Source: Pomphorhynchus laevis (Eukaryota; Acanthocephala; Palaeacanthocephala; Echinorhynchida; Pomphorhynchidae). From it: DNA of 64,000 nt. Both the position numbers and the translations under genes were made by a program. The stretch covers positions 558,001-622,000 of the forward strand of contig WNNJ02003776.1 in assembly GCA_012934845.2 (NCBI GenBank). The letters are read 5' to 3'. The notes beneath the pieces were generated by a model. That model did no database searches and was not told the origin of the DNA. It saw nothing but the letters and a program-made list of their open reading frames with translations. Positions 56,688 through 64,000 of this stretch are shown here, piece by piece (the first letter of the stretch is position 1; every line of letters begins with the position of its first letter).

Positions 56688-59600
56688 CTGAATCCGAGAC
56701 GAACTCATAGAGACAGTCTTAGGGGTACTAACCAACATCCCTGCCGCTTCGCATTCCATCGTGAATCGATCTAGTAGGCATTGTGAATCCTCATGACAAG
56801 AAGACAACAAAACAACGTCATCGGCAAAATGCAGAGATGGTATCCTGATAGAACCGAACTAAAGACCGACATCCGTCAGAGCAACACGTCTCGAAATTTT
56901 GTCCATTTAAAAATGACAAATGTGGAGACAAAGGACAGCCATGATGAAGCCCAACGCCTACTGGAAATGATTCAGACTTCCTACATAGAAAACGAGCACA
57001 ACTCATACTTTGTTCATACAGATAAGCTACAGCTACCCGAAGATACTGCAATACTCCATACGCCCTTAGTAGCTCCAACAGCCTCTCTCGAGGAATTCAG
57101 TCAAACGGCTTCTCCAAATCTACCAAACATGTGTAGACCGGTTGAGCGAACTCCCAAGACCGTTCAAGGATAGTTGAGAGAGAGTAAAGAGCTAATCCGT
57201 AGTTCCACGATCTGGACGAAAGCCGCATTGTTCCTCTTGCAACTGTTCCTCAACTATAGGCCGTATCCTTAACTCAAGAATCCTAGCAAATAGCTTACAA
57301 GTTTGGCTAAGAAGAGTGATGTCACCATAATTGGAACATACTCTACGGTCACTTTTCTCAAAGATCGGTACCACCACCCCCATTTCGCCACTCACTAGGA
57401 GCCTTGCACGACTTCAATGCAACATTGAAAATCAATGTTAGTTACTTCATGCCAACAACTTCTAGAGCCTTTTCCAGAGAGATGAGCTCTTTCGTTGGTT
57501 CTAAAGGCTTTACTTCTACAATAGAAGGCATATCGATCGGATTAAGGAGACTCCTAAAATTCTCTTTCCAACAACCAAGAATTTCTTCAGTGTCAGTCAG
57601 CATAGATCCTCTCATGTCATAGACACTTCGAAGTGTTTTCTGCTTTCCAACGCGAAGTTTCCTGATCGTCCTCCAGAACATCTTCGAAGCTCACCTATAA
57701 TCAAGTTCTAAGTGCTCTCCAAACTTCTCCCAAGCCGCCTTCTTTGCATCGGTAACTGCTCGAGCTGAAACTCTCATTGCCCTTCGGTAATTGTCTACAG
57801 CTACAGCTTCAACTGATTCATCTGACAAAGTTGCCTTAAAGGCTAGCTTCTTTTTTTGGACAATATCTCCAACTGTTAGTGTCTACCAAGCAATTCGAGT
57901 ATTTCTTCCGCGACAGGCACCTTTGGCATGCGAGGATCTGAACATCTTCCATTCCTGATCAATGCCTTTCACCTCTTCTGGTAACCGAGAGAATTCTTCC
58001 CGGATGTAGCCAGAAAAACGTTCTTTGACAGAAACATCTGCTAGACGCTTCTAGCAAACCCTCGCATAACGTTTGGTTTTACCAGGCTTATCTAGCATCC
58101 GATCCGGCCATCGAAGTTAATTATCTACAGGGTAGTGATTGGTTGACAGATCAGCTTCTCTCTTCACAGATTGTCCAGAACATAACGTTGCAGATCAGAT
58201 GAAACGATTACAAAATCGATCATTGATCTTTGACTTAGAGAATCCTGATGCCATGTGAATCTATAGATCTCCTTATGTGCAAACATAGTGTTGATAATGC
58301 ACAAATTGTTACGAGAAAAAAAGTGCAATAATTCAACACCACTCGCATTCAGATCAGAGAGTCCGTTCCTCCTCTACACTCCCTTCCAAGTGCTACTGTC
58401 GATACCAACATGAGCATTATAGTCATCTAATAGAACGAGGGAATCTCTAACAGGAGTACTATCAAGCATAGTCTGAAGATCTTCCACGAAGGCTGAGTAT
58501 TCCGAGATAATGTTAAGAGCATACGCACATTCAACACTTATCCCCTTTCCCTCTTAGACTAAAAGTCTCAGAGACGTACCCTTTCGTTCACTGGATTAAA
58601 CCTCTCTACTACTGACGACAACCGGGGACTTGTAAGTATCCCTTCACCCGCCTGTGATCGCTTTCCGTTGGTAACTCCCGAATAGTTCAAGGTCCAGCCT
58701 TGATACAAAAGTTTAGTTCAAGTTCCAGAATAGTGAAGAGAAGTCACTCCAACTATTTCAAGACCGCAGCGAACCATCTCTTTTACTAATTATGGTTCCT
58801 CCCACGTCAGCGAGATGACTTTCCAAGTTCCTACATGAAGGCTAGTCCGCTTCGAATGTTGATGCCTCTTTCGCTATCTCCGTACCACTGCCTGGTCACA
58901 CGGTACCCGACAATGAAAACTCGTCCTGTCAGTGGTGAGTTGACCATTGTTCATCGCATGTGATTTATGTTTTGAAAATTTGTTGCTTGTCATTTTTATT
59001 GTCTTGATTTGTTTGTTTCGGCTATCTCCGGTTCCCGATATCATTTGATGATCCAACATCGCTACTGTAAGGAAACAGTCTCCGAGACTCTCTTCCGCCT
59101 TTTCGTTCATTGTCTAATCTGCCGTTGGAGTCATCGGATTCAGATGCCTATGTCAATCCGGATTTGGGAAAACGTTCTTCCTGATGTGGATGATTTTAAG
59201 TATCTTAGGGTATTGTTCTCGAGGAACGGCAGGAACATCAAGGAGATTGAGAAGCGGATATGTATAGCTAACGCAGCAATGCGTTCTTTGTACAGGTCTG
59301 TCGTGGTTAAGCGAGAATGGAGTCTTCGGACGAAGCTTTTGATTTACCACGCAATCTCAGTTCCTATCTTAATCTATGGTCATGAGCTTTGGGTTATGAC
59401 CGAAAGGATAATATCTCGGATACAGGCGACCGAAATGAGGTTCCTTCGCGGTATGACCGGTCTTAGCATTAGAGATAAGGTTTGAATTCGGTCATACGGG
59501 ATGCACTCGGAGTAAAGTCGCTGCTTCTTCACATCGAAGAAAGTCAGCTGAGGTGGCTAGGGCACGTTCTGAGGATGTCTAGGGACCGCCTTCCTCGGAG

Positions 59601-59810
59601 TGCTATCCAGGCCGGACTCTCTGGTGAGAGACCTAAAGGTAGACCTCGATACCAGTGGAGAGATCAAATCTCCAAACTGGCCAAAGACCGGCGTCTGGGT
59701 ATTTGAAAGAGAAATCTGGTCTGTTGCCTAGGATCGCGATGTCTGGAGTAGTTTGGTTCGTGCTCGGCCTCCACGACCCGACACCAGGACCAGTGGTTAA
59801 CAAGAAAAAT
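56688..59810 (+). mobile_element. APE-type LINE with internal 5' inversion (twin-priming product)
   Basis: The element's 5' portion lies inverted at 56688-59120 and its 3' portion follows in sense from about 59120 to 59810. On the minus strand from the right: VGTWKVISLTWEEP (endonuclease start, about 58840), DSLVLLDDYNAHVG (58440), MIDFVIVSSDLQRY (58230), KMFWRTIRKLRVGKQ (57680), CSNYGDITLLSQTCK (57320), QCGFRPDRGTTD, VGVGLHHGCPLSPHL (motif B, 56940) and HFADDVVLLSS (motif C, 56820), ending at a CGGATTCAG. The sense part starts at the same CGGATTCAG (59135) and continues WENVLPDVDDFKYL, SVPILIYGHELWVMTERI, SQLRWLGHVLRMSRDRLP. The break coincides on both halves. Many small disruptions. Confidence 0.8.
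59009..59485 (+). pseudogene. LINE RT thumb region, sense half of the inverted copy
   Basis: Open 158-residue stretch; the LINE-derived part begins near 59120 and reads DVDDFKYLRVLFSRNGR, MRSLYRSVVVKREWSL, ILIYGHELWVMTER, MRFLRGMTGLSIRDKV. The C-terminal continuation is in the next frame at 59482-59706. Confidence 0.65.
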
Positions 59811-59879
59811 TTTGTGTATTATTTGTTTTTTCTTGTCAAGAAATTGTTGTTGTAATATGTCTTCTTTTGTCTGTAGAAC

Positions 59880-60440
59880 AAATTTTCATAGCGCTATAGT
59901 ACAATACAGCAGCTCCCTGTATTTATACGTAATAGGTCTGTCATGGACCAAACGGTTGATCTCCAGGGTATGCTATCTTTCCTAGGTATCTTTGTCTCAA
60001 GCATTTGCTGTCGAAATATATCTACGTCTAGAAAGGAAATATGTTTATCAGAATCCTCATATGTAACATTCTATTAAATAGCCAAATTTTTCATGTTCGG
60101 CTAGTTATCCAAATTGCAAGATTCTGATTTTACCTTTAATACAAAAAAACGTAATCAAGGTACCTCCATTATTGGACAAGACCGGGTAAATCATGGTAAA
60201 TGTTTTTCGTCCAGTTACTCATGTAGACGCTAGTGATGGGGCTAGAGGATATCCAATTGAAACTCTGATAAATGTTACTCTGAAATGTAAAAATGAATTT
60301 TGAAGTGCAGCATCCAATTAATCAAGTCAAATCTTGCTTAATTAGTGGTACGTGAACGACCCATTTTTGTTAGCAGTCACTGAATTTGTTGTCAGGTAAC
60401 TGAGAAAGCATTATTTCAGGGTCGCAGCGCACCTCAATGG
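59880..60440 (-). mobile_element. Penelope-like or related RT scrap
   Basis: Minus strand: SSPITSVYMSNWTKNIYHDL (motif B end), then WRYLDYVFLY where WRYIDDVFL is expected, then a continuous frame NVTYEDSDKHISFLDVDIFR then LETKIPRKDS (60070-59900), the post-motif-C FLD block. Motif C Asp is lost. Only this part of an RT remains. Confidence 0.5.
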
Positions 60441-60554
60441 GTATAGGTCTAAGTGACGGGATAAATTCGGGTCCAAGACTCAATACTTAAGGTATATTAT
60501 AATGTTATTATACAATATAATTATATTATAATTTTATTATATAATAATATATCA

Positions 60555-61370
60555 TATATTATCATATTTTTAAAGCAGTACGACTTATTGAGAAATACCG
60601 TGAAAAGCAAAATGCAATTCACATGACCTTCATTGATCTCAAGAAGTCTTTCGTTCGCGTCCCACGCGAGGGTATCATGTATGCGTTGAGATCTCACAAA
60701 GTACCGGAAGAGCTTGTTGAGTACGTCAGGCTGTTATATACTGGACCGGCTAGTTGTGTGTACAATAATTAAAAGTTTGAAAGATTTTCCCCAATCAATG
60801 TTGGGGTTCATCAAGGATTACCCATTTCTCCAATCCTATTCATTCACGCTTTGAACGTGGTGACGCACGACCCAAGCAGATAGATGCCATTGACCGTACT
60901 ATACGCAGAAAATGTTATGATAACGTCTATTGACAAGGATGACTTTCAGTATAAAAATAATACATGGAGTACCTGGTTCAAACAATTTGGTTTACACCTA
61001 AACGTTTGAAAGATCGAATATCTAACGACGGACACTGATGATGAGCATACGATTGGAATCGCAAAGCAAGACCTCATTCAGAAGTCAACATTTAGATTCC
61101 TTGGATCCACAATTACAGCAGATGACGATCTTTCTGAATGAAATGGCGGTTGGAAATCGGTGTTTTGTGCGATCCTCAAGATTAAAGATCGCATAAAAGC
61201 CAAAATTTACAGAAATGTAGTCTGACCCTTCGTGCTTTATGGTGCAGAATGCTGGTTAATGCATCGAATGCATCATATTCAAGGCACTGATGCATTTGAT
61301 GCATTCCAGAATACATCGTCATTTGGTATTAACCTATCGTTACATGATGATGAAATCAGATTATGACAAA
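60555..61370 (+). mobile_element. RTE LINE, RT fragment, broken
   Basis: Reads HMTFIDLKKSFVRVPREGIM (motif A), VGVHQGLPISPILFIHAL (motif B), LTVLYAENVMI (motif C, YADD decayed to YAEN), EYLTTDTDDEHTIGI, and YGAECWLM. 5'-truncated and with several stops. Related in layout to the intact RTE at 12.65 kb but a third, older copy. Confidence 0.7.
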
Positions 61371-63221
61371 TAAGTCAACATATAAATAATCAAATTTTTA
61401 TTTGCATCACAACTTGCCTTAAGGTCTAAGTAATAGCAATGCAGTAATGGAATTCAGTAATTACCATATTTATCGATCGGCGTGCGAAGTTGTATGTATC
61501 TCGATATTTACAGAAAGATGGATGATCATCGGATGGTCATATAAACCGTCACTACAAGTGATCGCTCAAGTATAAATCAATAACTTTTGATATACAGTAA
61601 AAATTTTAATTTTAGCTTAACTATTTTAATGAAATTTTGATTCTGTGAACATATTAACACTTAGATAAACGAAAATCATTATAGACAGAACAAACTACCT
61701 TATGCTATTTTTAATACTCTCTTGTCCGAATTTTGTTGGAATACTCTAAATTATATATTAAAATGTAAATCAACAGTGCTAAATGTAGAGTACAAGAAAG
61801 TTTAGCGTAATAAATTTAGCGTCAAACACTGAAAATATTCAATCTAGCAAATAAGTTACTCGAAAAATAATAAATAATTGCAAAAAATAATTATTTATAA
61901 TTGTATAATAAATAATTATAATGTAATTGTATTCTAATAAAATTGCATCAAATATACAATATTATCGAATTATTCCATCTCACATAATTTATGAATATAT
62001 TTGTAAAATATATATTTTTGAATTCCAAAAATACAAGATATCTAATTACGGATAAATTATCGCGTAATGTATGCTACCACAGAATCGCTTAAAAAGTATT
62101 ATATTATAAGTATAATATTACGGTAAAATACTCTTTTATTTGTTAAAATTCGTTCAATGAAAATTAAATTACTGTCTAAAGAATTTTAAAAACAGATAAA
62201 CGCGAAGATATTTCATATTATCATTTCCTTTATCGTTTCAAGGGTATAAATAAAAACGGGTTGATAGTAAAGTTGATACTTTTACTAAATTCGAAAGGGA
62301 GGAATAAATGAAAACGACGAACTTTTACAAAATTTTGTATACAGAGATTAATTGACAATAATTATTAATGATATTAATTCATTTATTAATACGTAATAAA
62401 GCGTAACACATAAACATTTATGTTATAGTCTTAATGAAGAATTTAGGTATAAAATTTTATATTTAGCACCGTTTAAAATGTACATGACGTTTTACAAAAA
62501 AAAACTTTTTTTTGTCATAATGTGTTTTCAAAGGTATAAACTTCTGAATCCTTTATAAACAAATTATTTATAAACAAATTATTTATAAACGAAATATTTA
62601 TAAACGAAATATTTATAAAAATTATCATACTCTGAATTGCGAAATACACAAATAATACCACCTTGAATTAATAGACAAAAACACATCTGCTAAACAGAGA
62701 TGTATCGTAGACTAAGATGTTCACAACACCAATTACTGAATGAACATAGGTTCGATCAGAAGGCTAAGGATTAAAAAATGTAAAATTATCGATGCCAATG
62801 GACGTTCGTGTCACACAGTCCTAAAAAAGGCAGATAAATTTCCCTAATTTTACAGTGAGATAAGCAGCTAAATACTTGCTTGTGCAAGTATTTAGAAGAA
62901 GCGATAATTAAATGTACATCACATCATATAAGATTTCATCATACTTTAGATCCTTTATAATGATGTGGTTTAGCACAATTTAAATATTGAGCTTTTAAAA
63001 TTAAAAATATATATTTTTATTAAAGTAATATGAATCAAAAATGAGTAATCGTCATGTTATAATCAAAGTAAAGCTTACGTTTGTAATATGGTGCATTGGT
63101 CGTTTGCGACTTATCACGTCGGTACTAAACAAACGCAAAATTAACTTTAAAATTAATTAAATTTTACTACGAGTTTATAGCAAAAATAACTTAACAGGAA
63201 TCCATTAAGGTTCATTTTAGT
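61371..63221. other. No gene recognised; AT-rich with one minisatellite
   Basis: No credible frame. 62555-62625 holds four or five units of a 15-16-bp repeat (TTTATAAACAAATTA and a GAAATAT variant). Confidence 0.5.
62555..62625. repeat. 15-16-bp minisatellite
   Basis: ATTTATAAAC followed by AAATT or GAAAT repeated four to five times. Confidence 0.8.
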
Positions 63222-63386
63222 ATATAGTTTTATTGAAAGAAAGAAGAAAATAATGCGAAATTTGAATCAATTTCATATTTTGATAACTCCTGCTATCATC
63301 ATAATCGTGATGATGATAGCAGGAGCTATCAAAATATTGAATTCAAAGGAACATTATTTTCTTCTTTGGTCCTGTAAAACTATATA
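63222..63386. repeat. Foldback element FB7 with decayed hammerhead-like core
   Basis: Arms about 80 bases meet at 63306. The right arm has (G)TGATGA 63307-63313, stem GATAGC/GCTATC (63315-63320, 63325-63330) and AAAAT where GAAAT is expected. The left arm holds the mirror image. Confidence 0.6.
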
Positions 63387-63423
63387 TTCGAAATGGAAGA
63401 AGATTATGGGTTTAGATCATTAA

Positions 63424-63510
63424 AAATAAGTAAAATCAAATCAGCTAACTGAGTATTTAATAAGTCTACGTATTTAATATAATTATAAAATTAAAATAAA
63501 ACATAATAAA
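63424..63510 (-). mobile_element. NAI tail end
   Basis: Complement of the terminal block: AATCAGCTAACTGAGT, a short insertion, then TCTACGTATTTAATATAATT. Faces the plus-strand tails that follow. Confidence 0.6.
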
Positions 63511-63621
63511 TTAAAAATTAGTGAAGCATTGTGCAAATTTGAAAGTAGCATACAGATTTGCTAGTAGTAATGAATATAGAATTGGCTAATAGTAATAAAT
63601 TGCTAATAGTAATGTCAAAGA

Positions 63622-63893
63622 AAAAAGGGGCCGAAACCTGATAGCATAGCAGTTACTCCTGATGACCTCTAATTCTTATTCTGATACAGCGTCTGTTTTT
63701 TATTCGTCAATTCATAAAAATGACTTTTTAAATTTCAATTTTTAATTTTAACTTGATTTAAATTGTAAAAAATCTTAAAACAATTATTTGTTTTATTATT
63801 TAATTATTAAATTTTGATTTAGCATTATTATGTTTTGTTTATTTTATAATTATATAACATACGTAGAATCAGTTAGCTGATTTGATTCAAAAT
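63622..63893 (+). mobile_element. NAI solo 3' tail
   Basis: From AGGGGCCGAAACCTGATAGC to GTAGAATCAGTTAGCTGATT. The 5' arms of the pseudoknot are cut off. Confidence 0.75.
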
Positions 63894-63929
63894 TCTATTA
63901 ATTCAATTTTATTATATTAATTTTATATT

Positions 63930-63992
63930 ATATTAATATTTTTCTCTATAATTATATCAAATACGTAGACTCAGTTAGCTGACTTGATTCGT
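63930..63992 (+). mobile_element. NAI tail end, second in tandem
   Basis: Terminal block ATACGTAGACTCAGTTAGCT at the window edge; continues out of the window or ends near 63992. Confidence 0.6.
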
Positions 63993-64000
63993 CCGCCTTT

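Noticed and set aside
1-64000. tRNA and rRNA genes, and poly(A) signals
   Set aside because: No cloverleaf with a GGTTCGA-type T arm and no rRNA-like block was seen; AATAAA occurs far too often in this AT-rich sequence to be called.

Overview
This is an AT-rich eukaryotic window, almost certainly from an invertebrate animal, and it is built almost entirely of retroelements and their debris. The evidence is LINE, Penelope-like (PLE) and mariner coding remnants on both strands, short intron-like splice signals, no operon-style packing, and strong base-composition steps at element edges. The intact RTE LINE resembles those common in nematodes, but elements of this kind move between lineages, so I do not name the host.

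The dominant resident is one very AT-rich PLE family (called NAI here). One near-complete copy lies at 2654-5430 (755-residue reverse transcriptase, RT), with at least ten truncated copies and many solo 3' tails on both strands. Its protein starts with the end of a GIY-YIG nuclease domain placed before the RT. That is the permuted order of the Hydra/Naiad PLE clade. Its 3' tail folds, by eye, into a hairpin plus an interleaved pseudoknot.

Region by region: 0-12 kb NAI copies, two foldback elements and decayed GIY-YIG PLE pieces; 12.65-16.1 kb an RTE LINE with an uninterrupted ORF; 16.6 kb a mariner scrap; 16.8-19.1 kb NAI (-); 19.5-20.8 kb a 380-bp tandem array; 21-28.5 kb C-terminal-GIY-YIG PLE fragments around a decayed I/Jockey-like LINE, with a nested SINE-like insert; 30-38.6 kb fragments of two restriction-like-endonuclease RT families and another LINE; 39.8-40.1 kb the only candidate host exon; 40-55.6 kb NAI copies and tails, PLE pieces, an RT element splitting a NAI copy, and a decayed RTE; 55.9-61.4 kb PLE, a 5'-inverted LINE, and RT scraps; the end of the window is foldbacks and NAI tails.

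The unifying theme is small self-cleaving-RNA-like motifs. Hammerhead-like cores (CTGANGA, short stem II, GAAA) lie just 3' of five separate GIY-YIG PLE remnants, on the matching strand in each case. They also lie in several long foldback elements, one of which (33868-34112) has two well-formed cores facing each other. PLEs are known to carry hammerhead ribozymes; the foldback arrangement, the NAI tail pseudoknot and the 380-bp array are the parts that look least described. All calls are by eye; no search or folding program was run.
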